From Geobacillus kaustophilus (GTDB lineage: Bacteria; Bacillota; Bacilli; Bacillales; Anoxybacillaceae), in NCBI RefSeq assembly GCF_000948285.1, contig NZ_JYBP01000003.1, forward strand, positions 806,001 to 870,000: a stretch of 64,000 nucleotides of DNA, written 5' to 3'. The notes below the pieces were generated by a model that searched no databases, was not told where the DNA came from, and saw nothing but the letters and a program-made list of their open reading frames with translations. Numbering within the stretch: the stretch's first letter is position 1; each line of letters opens with the position of its first letter. Positions 11,215 to 24,491 of the stretch are shown here, piece after piece. The translations under genes were made by a program, and so were the position numbers.

Positions 11215-12402
11215 ATGACTGCTAATTTTGGTTTGATGAAAACCTTTGAAAATGTATTTGGTTGTGAAGGGAGAGTTCGCATCTTCTTCGCCCCCGGCCG
11301 CGTCAATTTAATTGGTGAGCATACGGATTACAACGGCGGGCATGTGCTGCCGTGCGCACTTGCGATCGGCACGTATGCGCTTGTTCGGCAAACGGATGAG
11401 CCGTTTGCCCGCTTTTACTCCCAAAACTTCCCGGAAACGGGAGTGATCACGGTCTCTTACGACGACTTGTCATACCGGAGCGAGCACGGCTGGGCGAACT
11501 ACCCGAAAGGCATTTTGGCCGCGTTTCAAGCGCTGAGTCCGCTTGAGGCCGGATTGGACATTTTGTATTACGGCACGATCCCGAACGGCGCGGGTTTGTC
11601 GTCATCTGCTTCGATTGAGCTTGTGACGGCAGTCGCATTAAACACCTTGTTGGCGCGGGGGCTCGATCAGTTGGAACTTGTGAAAATGAGCCAAACCGTA
11701 GAAAATAAATACGTCGGCGTCAATTGCGGCATTATGGATCAGTTTGCCGTCGGCATGGGAAAACAAGACTGCGCCATCTTACTAAACTGCCAGACGCTCG
11801 AGTATCGCTATTTGCCATTGGTGCTTGACGATTGTTCGATCGTCATCGCCAATACGAACAAAAAGCGCGGCTTGGCGGACTCGGCGTACAACGAGCGGCG
11901 GGCGACGTGCGAGGCGGCGCTTTCGAAGCTGCAAAGCGTGCGGAACATCGCCTCTCTCGGTGAGCTGACAAGCGCGGAGCTCGATGAATATGCCCATCTC
12001 CTTTCACCGCTGGAACAAAAGCGGGCCCGCCATGCGGTGACCGAAAACGAGCGGACGCTTGAAGCCGCCCGGGCGCTTGAGCGAGGAGACCTCATCCGCT
12101 TTGGAGAGTTGATGAAACAGTCGCATTTGTCGCTGCGCGATGACTATGAAGTGACGGGCATCGAACTTGATACGCTCGTTGAGGCCGCATGGTCGCACGA
12201 AGGAACGGTCGGGGCGCGCATGACGGGCGCCGGGTTTGGCGGCTGCACAGTGAACATTGTGAAAAAGGCATATGTTCAAGATTTCATTGAACGGGTCGGA
12301 AATGCGTACGCCGAAACAATCGGGTATGAAGCAAGCTTTTATGTCGTCGAAGTTGGGGATGGGGCGAGAGAACTGACGGAACAGGAGGAGATGAGCCGAT
12401 GA
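11215..12402 (+). CDS. galK: Galactokinase
   Basis: 395 residues from ATG 11215, 7 bases after GGGAGG. GHMP kinase that phosphorylates alpha-D-galactose with ATP to galactose 1-phosphate, the first step of the Leloir pathway. The galactokinase signature [15 protein letters not shown] lies near the N-terminus, the ATP-binding motif [11 protein letters not shown] in the first half, and the third GHMP motif MTGAGFGGC near the C-terminus. The stop overlaps the galE start in ATGA, so translation is coupled. GC content is clearly higher than in the lac cassette upstream. Confidence 0.96.
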   Translation: MTANFGLMKTFENVFGCEGRVRIFFAPGRVNLIGEHTDYNGGHVLPCALAIGTYALVRQTDEPFARFYSQNFPETGVITVSYDDLSYRSEHGWANYPKGILAAFQALSPLEAGLDILYYGTIPNGAGLSSSASIELVTAVALNTLLARGLDQLELVKMSQTVENKYVGVNCGIMDQFAVGMGKQDCAILLNCQTLEYRYLPLVLDDCSIVIANTNKKRGLADSAYNERRATCEAALSKLQSVRNIASLGELTSAELDEYAHLLSPLEQKRARHAVTENERTLEAARALERGDLIRFGELMKQSHLSLRDDYEVTGIELDTLVEAAWSHEGTVGARMTGAGFGGCTVNIVKKAYVQDFIERVGNAYAETIGYEASFYVVEVGDGARELTEQEEMSR

Positions 12403-13385
12403 TTTTGGTTTGCGGCGGGGCAGGGTATATCGGCAGCCATGCGGTGTACCGCCTGATCGAAAAAGGCGAGAACGTTGTGGTGGTTGACAACTTGCAGACA
12501 GGGCACAAAGAGGCCGTTCACCGTGAGGCGGTGTTTTGCGAAGGCGATATTCGCGACCGCGAGTTTTTGCGCGAGGTGTTTCGCCGGCACGACATTGAGG
12601 CGGTCATTCATTTTGCGGCGAACTCATTGGTCGGTGAAAGCATGGAAGAGCCGCTGAAGTATTACGACAACAATGTGTACGGCACACAAGTGCTGCTTGA
12701 AGTGATGAAGGAGTTCGGCGTCAAACAAATCGTCTTTTCTTCAACCGCCGCGGTGTATGGGGAGCCGAAACAAATCCCGATCGTCGAAACCGACCCGACC
12801 GAACCGACAAACGCGTACGGAGAAACGAAGCTGGCGATGGAAAAAATGATGAAATGGGCGGACCGCGCCTACGGCATCCGCTCGATTTCGCTCCGCTACT
12901 TTAATGTCGCCGGAGCGTACGGCACGACAATCGGCGAGGACCACAACCCGGAGACGCATCTTATTCCGCTGATTTTGAAAGTGCCGCTCGGGCAGCGGGA
13001 AGAAATTTTGATTTTTGGCGATGATTATGATACACCGGACGGCACATGCATCCGCGACTACATTCATGTGCTCGATCTTGTCGATGCCCACTTTTTGGCG
13101 CTTGAAAAACTGCGGAACGGGGCGGCCAGTGACGTGTACAATCTAGGCAACGGCAACGGCTTCAGCGTCAAAGAAGTGATCGAAGCGGCGCGGCAAGTGA
13201 CGGGTCATCCGATTCCGGCCCGCGTCATGTCGCGGCGCCCGGGCGATCCGGCGAGACTTGTCGCTTCATCGGAAAAGGCGAAGCGCGAGCTCGGGTGGAA
13301 CCCGAAATACCCATCCATTACGGACATTGTCGCGTCGGCGTGGGAATGGCATCAAGCGCGGCCAAACGGCTATCGGGGTGTGTAA
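12399..13385 (+). CDS. galE: UDP-glucose 4-epimerase
   Basis: 328 residues. An extended short-chain dehydrogenase that interconverts UDP-galactose and UDP-glucose using bound NAD. The Rossmann motif [12 protein letters not shown] is at the very N-terminus; the catalytic Ser region is [10 protein letters not shown] and the YxxxK pair is in [10 protein letters not shown]. The length is normal. It starts inside the galK stop and is followed by galT after 2 bases, the third member of the Leloir set. Confidence 0.96.
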   Translation: MILVCGGAGYIGSHAVYRLIEKGENVVVVDNLQTGHKEAVHREAVFCEGDIRDREFLREVFRRHDIEAVIHFAANSLVGESMEEPLKYYDNNVYGTQVLLEVMKEFGVKQIVFSSTAAVYGEPKQIPIVETDPTEPTNAYGETKLAMEKMMKWADRAYGIRSISLRYFNVAGAYGTTIGEDHNPETHLIPLILKVPLGQREEILIFGDDYDTPDGTCIRDYIHVLDLVDAHFLALEKLRNGAASDVYNLGNGNGFSVKEVIEAARQVTGHPIPARVMSRRPGDPARLVASSEKAKRELGWNPKYPSITDIVASAWEWHQARPNGYRGV

Positions 13386-13387
13386 AC

Positions 13388-14914
13388 ATGGAAACGATTT
13401 TTGCGGCGATTGAACAACTGATTCGTTATGCCGAGCAGCGCGGCCTTTTGGCGCCGGAAGACGAGGTGTACGCGCGCAACCGCCTGCTGGCAACGCTTCG
13501 GCTCACGGAATGGCAGCCGGCCGAGGCCAAGGACGTTCCTTTGGCCTCGCCCGCTCCGATATTGGACGTGATCATTGATTGGGCGTATGAACAAGGATTA
13601 TTGGAAACGAATACAACGACCGAGCGCGATATATGGGATGCGAAGTTGATGGACTGCGTCATGCCGCGGCCGTCGGAAGTGATCCGCGCCTTTTACGAGC
13701 GATACCGCCGCAGCCCGCAAGAGGCGACGAATTGGTTTTATTCGTTGAGCCGGGCGTCCAATTACATCCCGACGGCGCGCATCGCGCAAAATCAGCAATG
13801 GAAAGTGTCGACTGCCTACGGTGAATTGGACATCACCATTAACTTGGCGAAACCGGAAAAAGACCCGAAGGAAATCGCCAAATTAAAAGAGGTGCCGTCA
13901 TCCTCGTATCCAAAATGTGTATTATGCAAAGAAAACGAAGGGTATGAAGGAACGTGGCGCCATCCAGCCCGTTCCAATCACCGGGTTATCCCGATCACGT
14001 TATTGGATGAACAGTGGTATTTGCAATATTCTCCCTACGTGTACTATCATGAACATTGCATTGTCTTTTCCGCCGAACACGTGCCGATGAAGATGGAGCG
14101 GAAGACGCTTGAGCGTTTGCTCGATTTCGTCGAAAAGTTCCCGCACTATTTCGTTGGTTCGAACGCCGATTTGCCGATTGTCGGCGGCTCGATTTTAGTG
14201 CATGACCATTTCCAAGGCGGGTGCTATACGTTTGCGATGGAAAAGGCGGAGGTTGAAGAGCATATCCCGCTTCCATCGTTTCCGTCGGTCACAGTCGGCA
14301 TTGTGCGCTGGCCGATGTCCGTCATCCGTTTGACTGGACCAAAAGAGGACGTGTTGGATGCGGCTGCTTTTTTGTATGAAACATGGCGGACGTACAGTGA
14401 CCCAAGTGTCGAGATTATTGCCTACAGCGGCGATGTTCCGCACAACACGATCACCCCGATCGCCCGGCGGCGCGGCGATTTGTTTGAGTTGGACATCGTG
14501 TTGCGCAACAACCGGACATCGCCTGAATATCCGTATGGCATTTTCCATCCGCATGAAGAATTGCATCACATTAAAAAGGAAAACATCGGCTTGATTGAAG
14601 TGATGGGGCTGGCGGTGCTGCCGGCACGGCTTGCCGCGGAATTGGAGACGCTGGCCGATTATCTCGTGCATCAGACAAAAAAAGAAGACTGGGACGAGTC
14701 GATGCAGAAACATTGGGATTGGTGCGAAGCCATTCGCTCGGCCTATCCGGACATCACGAAGGACAATGTCCATGACATTTTGAAGTACGAAGTCGGGCAA
14801 CGGTTTGTCACCGTGTTGGAACATGCCGGGGTGTTTAAGCGGGACAAGCGAGGGAAGGACGCGTTTCGCCGCTTTATGCAGCACGCTGTGGAGCGCATGT
14901 CGTCTCTTGTTTAA
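13388..14914 (+). CDS. galT: UDP-glucose--hexose-1-phosphate uridylyltransferase, class II
   Basis: 508 residues from ATG 13388, just after the galE stop. It exchanges UMP between UDP-glucose and galactose 1-phosphate. The long form without the HPH signature of class I enzymes is the Firmicute class II GalT. Visible blocks are the cysteine-containing CVLCKENEGYEGTWRHPARS and GSILVHDHFQGG. An in-frame upstream extension inside galE has no ribosome site and is not used. Part of the coupled galK-galE-galT-galR operon. Confidence 0.94.
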   Translation: METIFAAIEQLIRYAEQRGLLAPEDEVYARNRLLATLRLTEWQPAEAKDVPLASPAPILDVIIDWAYEQGLLETNTTTERDIWDAKLMDCVMPRPSEVIRAFYERYRRSPQEATNWFYSLSRASNYIPTARIAQNQQWKVSTAYGELDITINLAKPEKDPKEIAKLKEVPSSSYPKCVLCKENEGYEGTWRHPARSNHRVIPITLLDEQWYLQYSPYVYYHEHCIVFSAEHVPMKMERKTLERLLDFVEKFPHYFVGSNADLPIVGGSILVHDHFQGGCYTFAMEKAEVEEHIPLPSFPSVTVGIVRWPMSVIRLTGPKEDVLDAAAFLYETWRTYSDPSVEIIAYSGDVPHNTITPIARRRGDLFELDIVLRNNRTSPEYPYGIFHPHEELHHIKKENIGLIEVMGLAVLPARLAAELETLADYLVHQTKKEDWDESMQKHWDWCEAIRSAYPDITKDNVHDILKYEVGQRFVTVLEHAGVFKRDKRGKDAFRRFMQHAVERMSSLV

Positions 14915-14931
14915 ATGCGGCGAAAAAACGC

Positions 14932-14945
14932 GTTTCATATGAAAC
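14932..14945. promoter_or_regulatory. 14-bp perfect palindrome upstream of galR
   Basis: GTTTCATATGAAAC is a perfect palindrome in the 56-base galT-galR gap, 25 bases before the galR start. It differs from the repeat at the galK promoter. It could be an operator for galR or simply mark the galT-galR junction. The weak ribosome site AAGGAAGG directly follows it. Confidence 0.35.
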
Positions 14946-14949
14946 ATAA

Positions 14950-16004
<1,055 letters not shown>

Positions 16005-16009
16005 TCGCA

Positions 16010-16453
16010 TTAATGGAACTCGATATCAACGCGTTTTTTCGTTCCTGTCGTTGTTTTCGGGATATGAATGTCAAGCACGCCGTTTTTGTACGTCGCGCGA
16101 ATGTTTTCCGCCGCGGCATCCGCCGGCAGGGTGATCGAACGCTGGAAGCGGCCGAAAAAGCGTTCGCGCCGGTGCATTTGTTCTTCTTTGACATCGTGGT
16201 GGCGTTGAATCGTGCCGCTGATGGTCAACATGTTGTTCTGCACGTCAATGTGCACATCCTCTTTCCGCTCCAGCCCCGGCAAATCGCACGAAACGACGTA
16301 TTCGTTGTCCGTTTCATGCATATCGATGCGCGGCATCCAGTGCTGCTCATCCATATGAGTGAACAGCGATGGAAAATCACTAGCAAAAAAGCGGTTCATA
16401 TCCCGGCGGATCGACTCCAAGTGTCGGAACGGGTCATACGGAATTAACGCCAT
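16010..16453 (-). CDS. hsp20: Small heat-shock protein, Hsp20/alpha-crystallin family
   Basis: 147 residues from the ATG whose complement is at 16451-16453; AAGGAGG lies 9 bases upstream, whereas the ATG two codons earlier touches it. ATP-independent holdase chaperone. The N-terminal arm begins MALIPYDPFRHLESIRRDMNRFF; the alpha-crystallin beta-sandwich runs from about residue 38 (PRIDMHETDNEYVVSCDLPG) to GVLDIHIPK near the end. No CIRCE element is visible upstream. It lies 64 bases after the next gene on this strand and could be co-transcribed with it. Confidence 0.92.
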   Translation of the reverse strand: MALIPYDPFRHLESIRRDMNRFFASDFPSLFTHMDEQHWMPRIDMHETDNEYVVSCDLPGLERKEDVHIDVQNNMLTISGTIQRHHDVKEEQMHRRERFFGRFQRSITLPADAAAENIRATYKNGVLDIHIPKTTTGTKKRVDIEFH

Positions 16454-16517
16454 AACTGCCATCCTCCTTGACAAGAAATGTTTTTCCGTTCAGTAGTGTG
16501 AACCGGATTCGTCTGTT

Positions 16518-16808
16518 TTATGTATGATTGGTTTGCACTTGTTCCATCACCGTCAAATACGCTTGAATGAGCGCTACTTTCATGCCATCCGGCAAGTCAG
16601 AGGCGGCCACCCGCTTGACGGCGTAGTAAAATTTCGCCTCCGGCGATTGCCGCACGCGCGGATGCGTCCATTCATCGCGCAGCTCCTGCCCCATCGTTTC
16701 ATATAAAAGAGTTTGGCTTTCTTGTTCATTGAGCGGTCCGGCCGTCAGCGACCGGTTCGGCCAAAGGCGGCGGTAGCCGTCAAGCAGTGCAGAAAATGGA
16801 TAGGTCAC
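16518..16808 (-). CDS. Small protein of unknown function
   Basis: 96 residues from GTG (complement of 16806-16808), with AAGGAGGG at the right distance. Charged, no membrane segment, no motif I recognise; the first residues are TYPFSALLDGYRRLWPNRSL. The start overlaps the stop of a 13-codon leader, so translation is probably coupled to it. It precedes hsp20 on the same strand, so a stress-related role is possible but not shown. Confidence 0.7.
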   Translation of the reverse strand: MTYPFSALLDGYRRLWPNRSLTAGPLNEQESQTLLYETMGQELRDEWTHPRVRQSPEAKFYYAVKRVAASDLPDGMKVALIQAYLTVMEQVQTNHT

Positions 16809-16846
16809 GTTTTTTCCCTCCTTAAGAAATAAGTTTGGATCTGCAT
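16805..16846 (-). CDS. 13-residue leader peptide
   Basis: On the minus strand, AAGGAGGA is followed 7 bases later by ATG (complement of 16844-16846) and 13 codons, MQIQTYFLRREKT, ending in a TGA that overlaps the GTG start of the next gene. The codons of the leader contain the next gene's own ribosome site. This is the layout of a translational-coupling leader. The peptide has no run of a single amino acid that would suggest attenuation. Confidence 0.5.
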   Translation of the reverse strand: MQIQTYFLRREKT

Positions 16847-16864
16847 GCGATATATCCTCCTTGC

Positions 16865-16872
16865 ATTATACC
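16865..16872 (-). promoter_or_regulatory. Extended -10 promoter for the leader/unknown gene
   Basis: Read on the minus strand, TGGTATAAT is a TG-extended -10 box. It lies about 19 bases before the leader's start region. The -35 region is poor (GAATTG at 17 bases), which is usual for extended -10 promoters. Confidence 0.5.
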
Positions 16873-17009
16873 ATACGGCCATCGGGGCAATTCGAGCCGC
16901 CAAGCCTTAAAGGCGGCGGAAGCAAGGACGTCTAGCTTGGCAGCCAAAGCGCTGTTTTTTGCTTGCCTATTCACATCGCTTTTAAGCCGTTTGTTTTTTT
17001 AAAAAATAG

Positions 17010-17207
17010 TTGACATAATAGAAATCGGCGTATAAAATAAAAGACGTCGCCTCGACAAGATGTCGGAGCGTGACAGCTAGATGATCGCGAAACAAAAACT
17101 ATTGACAAATAACAAAAATCAATTATAATAGTTAATCGCCGCGACAAAAATGTGGCAGTATGAACTAGAGAGACAGTAGTTGACATTCTTGAAAGATTGT
17201 TTATAAT
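17010..17207 (+). promoter_or_regulatory. Three tandem rRNA promoters
   Basis: Three consensus-like pairs lie before the 16S gene: TTGACA 17010-17015 with TAAAAT 17033-17038; TTGACA 17102-17107 with TATAAT 17124-17129; TTGACA 17180-17185 with TATAAT 17202-17207. Spacers are 17, 16 and 16 bases. After the last one comes CCTTGAAAAC, a leader element that recurs before 23S. The rest of 16871-17298 is non-coding. Confidence 0.85.
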
Positions 17208-17298
17208 AATAATTGTCGTTCCTTGAAAACTGAACGAAACGAAGCGCGTGCGCCACGGCGCTTTTGGCGTCTGTGGTGTGAAATTAGCCAATCAACTT

Positions 17299-22353
<5,055 letters not shown>

Positions 22354-22409
22354 TGAGCGGCTTCTTCCGACGGTTATCTAGTTTTGAAGGAACGATTTCT
22401 TATCATGAT

Positions 22410-22481
22410 GCGGAAGTAGTTCAGCGGTAGAACACCACCTTGCCAAGGTGGGGGTCGCGGGTTCGAGTCCCGTCTTCCGCT
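22410..22481 (+). tRNA. tRNA-Gly (GCC)
   Basis: Acceptor GCGGAAG pairs with CTTCCGC. The anticodon arm is CCACC-TTGCCAA-GGTGG with anticodon GCC. A normal T arm GGTTCGAGTCC is present. CCA is not encoded. It lies where a 5S gene would normally stand. Confidence 0.95.
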
Positions 22482-22490
22482 TCCCAGTGT

Positions 22491-22564
22491 GCGCTCGTAG
22501 CTCAATTGGATAGAGCATCTGACTACGGATCAGAAGGTTAGGGGTTCGAATCCTCTCGAGCGCG
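22491..22564 (+). tRNA. tRNA-Arg (ACG)
   Basis: Acceptor GCGCTCG pairs with CGAGCGC. Anticodon arm TCTGA-CTACGGA-TCAGA with anticodon ACG. T arm GGGTTCGAATCC. CCA is not encoded. It lies 9 bases after tRNA-Gly, so the two share the rRNA transcript. Confidence 0.95.
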
Positions 22565-22584
22565 TTTAATCAACTTAAAAAGTA

Positions 22585-22613
22585 TTGACAAAAAAACGAT
22601 TAGCGATTATATT
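22585..22613 (+). promoter_or_regulatory. Separate promoter for the downstream tRNAs
   Basis: TTGACA (22585-22590) and TATATT (22608-22613) are 17 bases apart, 45 bases before the second tRNA-Gly. The later tRNAs can therefore be made independently of the rRNA operon. Confidence 0.7.
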
Positions 22614-22657
22614 CTTATTGCAGTCGTCTTTAAGACAATTTCATTGATAATGATCAT

Positions 22658-22728
22658 GCGGGTGTAGTTTAATGGTAAAACCTCAGCTTCCCAAGCTGAA
22701 GTCGTGGGTTCGATTCCCATCACCCGCT
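22658..22728 (+). tRNA. tRNA-Gly (CCC)
   Basis: Acceptor GCGGGTG pairs with CACCCGC. Anticodon arm TCAGC-TTCCCAA-GCTGA with anticodon CCC. T arm GGGTTCGATTCC. CCA is not encoded. Confidence 0.95.
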
Positions 22729-22767
22729 TTCCTTTATTTTATCGTGAATATCGTATAGATATTGTTC

Positions 22768-22878
22768 GGGCAGCTCAGCAGGATAGAGCAACGAGCCGCG
22801 GCTTCTGTGAATCGGCAGCGAGTTGCCCCGACGCATCCGGCTTCATCGAATAAGCTTGCAGAGGAAGGGGCAGCGGGA
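22768..22878 (+). ncRNA. tRNA-like structured element, copy A
   Basis: It starts with a tRNA D-arm-like block GCTCAGCAGGATAGAGC (22773-22789) followed by AACGAG, a variable hairpin of 24 bases, then TGCCCC, which can pair with GGGGCA further on, enclosing GACGCA, a second variable hairpin of 25 bases and GAGGAA. It ends AGCGGGA. The 106-base core has exactly the same length as copy B. No anticodon or T arm follows, so it is not a normal tRNA. Confidence 0.6.
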
Positions 22879-22903
22879 TGATGAGAGTGTTATGATCGCC
22901 ATG

Positions 22904-23017
22904 TCCCAGCAGCTCAGCAGGATAGAGCAACGAGCAAAGTCATCTTCGAAATGGCTGTGAGTTGTCCCGACGCACCAAGCTTCCTTGAATGGGCTTGTAG
23001 AGGAAGGGACAGCGGGA
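22904..23017 (+). ncRNA. tRNA-like structured element, copy B
   Basis: Same architecture and core length (22912-23017) as copy A, with identical shared blocks but both variable hairpins changed. The long stem is TGTCCC/GGGACA instead of TGCCCC/GGGGCA, a compensatory C-G to T-A change. Its 5' flank GTCCCAG is the acceptor strand of the genuine tRNA-Arg just downstream, so copy B begins as a tRNA-Arg 5' half. Confidence 0.6.
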
Positions 23018-23041
23018 ATATTGGAGTGTACTGTTGATTAT

Positions 23042-23118
23042 GTCCCAGTAGCTCAGTCGGATAGAGCAGCGGCCTTCTAAGCCGTCGGTCGGGAGTTCGA
23101 GTCTCTCCTGGGACGCCA
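23042..23118 (+). tRNA. tRNA-Arg (UCU)
   Basis: Acceptor GTCCCAG pairs with CTGGGAC, followed by G and an encoded CCA. The anticodon arm is GCGGC-CTTCTAA-GCCGT with anticodon TCT. D arm GCTCAGTCGGATAGAGC and T arm GGGAGTTCGAGTCTC look normal. Its two halves reappear separately in the tRNA-like elements on either side. Confidence 0.93.
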
Positions 23119-23156
23119 CCTACATATGAAAAGATGCGCAAAATAGCGCTAAAACA

Positions 23157-23211
23157 AACCCTCTATCAGAAACATCGAATTCTTCGATGTGGCGATCGAG
23201 GGTTTTTTGTT
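23157..23211 (+). terminator. Terminator after tRNA-Arg
   Basis: AACCCTC (23157-23163) pairs with GAGGGTT followed by a T-run (23198-23211), with an inner stem ACATCGAA/TTCGATGT. A standard Rho-independent terminator for the tRNA transcript. Confidence 0.8.
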
Positions 23212-23261
23212 TTGAACGGAAGCTACGACAACAGCCTGCTAAGGCTGGGGAAATTCGGATG

Positions 23262-23409
23262 GCTCAGCAGGATAGAGCAACGAGCCGTGGCTTCTGTGAA
23301 TCGGCAGCGAGTTGCCCCGACGCATCCGGCTTCATCGAATAAGCTTGCAGAGGAAGGGGCAGCGGCCCTAAGCCGTCGGTCGGGAGTTCGAGTCTCTTCT
23401 GGGACGCCA
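23262..23409 (+). pseudogene. tRNA-like element, copy D, joined to a tRNA-Arg 3' half
   Basis: The first part is nearly identical to copy A (core from GCTCAG at 23262). At 23362 it passes directly into the 3' half of tRNA-Arg, GCGGCCCTAAGCCGTCGG through the T arm to an encoded CCA. Compared with the genuine tRNA-Arg the whole looks like a tRNA gene interrupted after the D arm (GAGCA) by 82 bases, with GCA at both borders; the anticodon loop has also lost two bases. The acceptor 5' strand no longer matches. Non-functional as a tRNA. Confidence 0.6.
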
Positions 23410-23448
23410 TTTACATATGGAAGGAACGCATGGAAGTGCGTGAAAGAA

Positions 23449-23510
23449 AGTCTCCTATTACGAGCAACCGGATCAGCGGGTGCTGTGATAGGAGGCTTTA
23501 TCTTTTATTT
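23449..23510 (+). terminator. Terminator after copy D
   Basis: AGTCTCCTAT (23449-23458) pairs with ATAGGAGGCT (23488-23497; one G-T pair), followed by TTATCTTTTATTTTT. A clear Rho-independent terminator, which suggests that copy D lies in or at the end of a transcript. Confidence 0.75.
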
Positions 23511-23577
23511 TTCGGAAATCCGAAAGAATCCCATAGTTTTTGAAAAAATTTTGCGCGAATTTTGCATGGGGATAAGG

Positions 23578-23614
23578 AAGGCCTCTTTTGCCTTTGCAGG
23601 TGAAGAGGCCTTTT
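23578..23614. terminator. Bidirectional terminator
   Basis: AAGGCCTCTT (23578-23587) pairs with AAGAGGCCTT (23603-23612) and is followed by TTCATTT on the plus strand; on the minus strand it lies just after the hicB remnant. Confidence 0.7.
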
Positions 23615-23618
23615 CATT

Positions 23619-24046
23619 TCACTGTTTTGTGCGAAGTTTGCTTTTTTTAATCATTCCTAGGCGTTCTTTTACGGCAAATTGCAGAAGTTGCGAAAAATTA
23701 ATCCCTTCTGCTTCCGCGGCGTCATTTAACCATTTGGGGATCGTCAATGTTTTCTTAATTGATTTATTTTCCATTTCGTCACGGATATAGTCGGTCCACG
23801 CTTCAATCATAGAGACAAACGCGCCTTGGGGGATGGCTAATTTTTTAGGATCAGATGGTGCCGGAATAGGCTCGCTATCTTTTCCATTCCGTAAAGGTAT
23901 CCTTCTAAAGCGTCTTTTGCCATACGAAATGCCTCTTCTAAAGTAGAACCTTCTGTAATACATCCTGGCAAATCCGGAAATGTGATGGTATATCCTTCAC
24001 TCCCATCGGATCCGGGATCGAAAATTGTCAGAGTAACCGATGTGGC
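23619..24046 (-). pseudogene. HicB-type antitoxin remnant (frameshift, no start codon)
   Basis: Two overlapping minus-strand frames together read like HicB. The first gives EGYTITFPDLPGCITEG and later EEAFRMAKDALEGYLYGMEK; the second continues DSEPIPAPSDPKKLAIP, then a ribbon-helix-helix-like tail (KKTLTIPKWLNDAAEAEGIN). The switch is at GAAAAGAT near 23880, where one extra A would restore the frame. No ATG, GTG or TTG start with a ribosome site precedes the N-terminal part, and no HicA toxin is adjacent. The pair is therefore dead here, unless the indel is an assembly error. Confidence 0.7.
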
Positions 24047-24491
24047 TTATTCACGTGCCGAAGCATTGGTGAGAACCGAGGCCAACTTCTTTCACAACTT
24101 GGCGGCCCACAACAGCTATCGCGACGCAGGAATGGAGAAATACGAAATTTTGACTACGCTCGGTATAAAAAGCAGCTTGAGCAGCGAGATCATGATTTGA
24201 AACAGCTTAAAAAGCAGACGGAAGGACATGAAGAGCTGCAAACGAAGCTCGTGGAATAGGGGGAGCGTTATCAACATGAAAGGGGCGTCATGGGATAGAA
24301 CCGTGAATTGATGATCCTTGGGGAAGTGAATGATGGCAGTTGGTCGGCGCCGCGTTTTTGTCTTGCAAATGAAAACAAATTGAAACGTTCCTTTCCGCGA
24401 AAGTTTGGTAAAATGTATAGAATAGAAATAAAATCATAAAACGTGCCATACAATGAACATGCATGGCAACTATACGAGTCAGGTGATCGAC
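24047..24491 (+). other. Decayed region with a coiled-coil gene remnant
   Basis: There is no intact gene. The frame at about 24152-24259 reads DYARYKKQLEQRDHDLKQLKKQ and on to a stop, a coiled-coil tail with no start. The region is otherwise unassigned. From about 24370 there is an AT-rich stretch with TTGAAA and weak -10-like sequences that may be the promoter of the next gene. Confidence 0.4.

Noticed and set aside
14195-14947. 250-codon minus-strand frame opposite galT
   Set aside because: Shadow of a GC-rich gene with a convincing protein on the other strand; no ribosome site and His/Arg-rich nonsense composition.
22914-23141. 75-codon minus-strand frame over copy B and tRNA-Arg
   Set aside because: Complement of tRNA sequence, the well-known kind of false protein (GETRTPDRRLRRPLLYP) seen opposite tRNAs.
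23262-23409. Group I intron in a tRNA gene
   Set aside because: The inserted part is only 82 bases, far too short for a group I intron, and lies between D arm and anticodon arm rather than in the anticodon loop.
23134-23790. 218-codon plus-strand frame after tRNA-Arg
   Set aside because: Runs through terminators, copy D and the antisense of the hicB remnant; no ribosome site.
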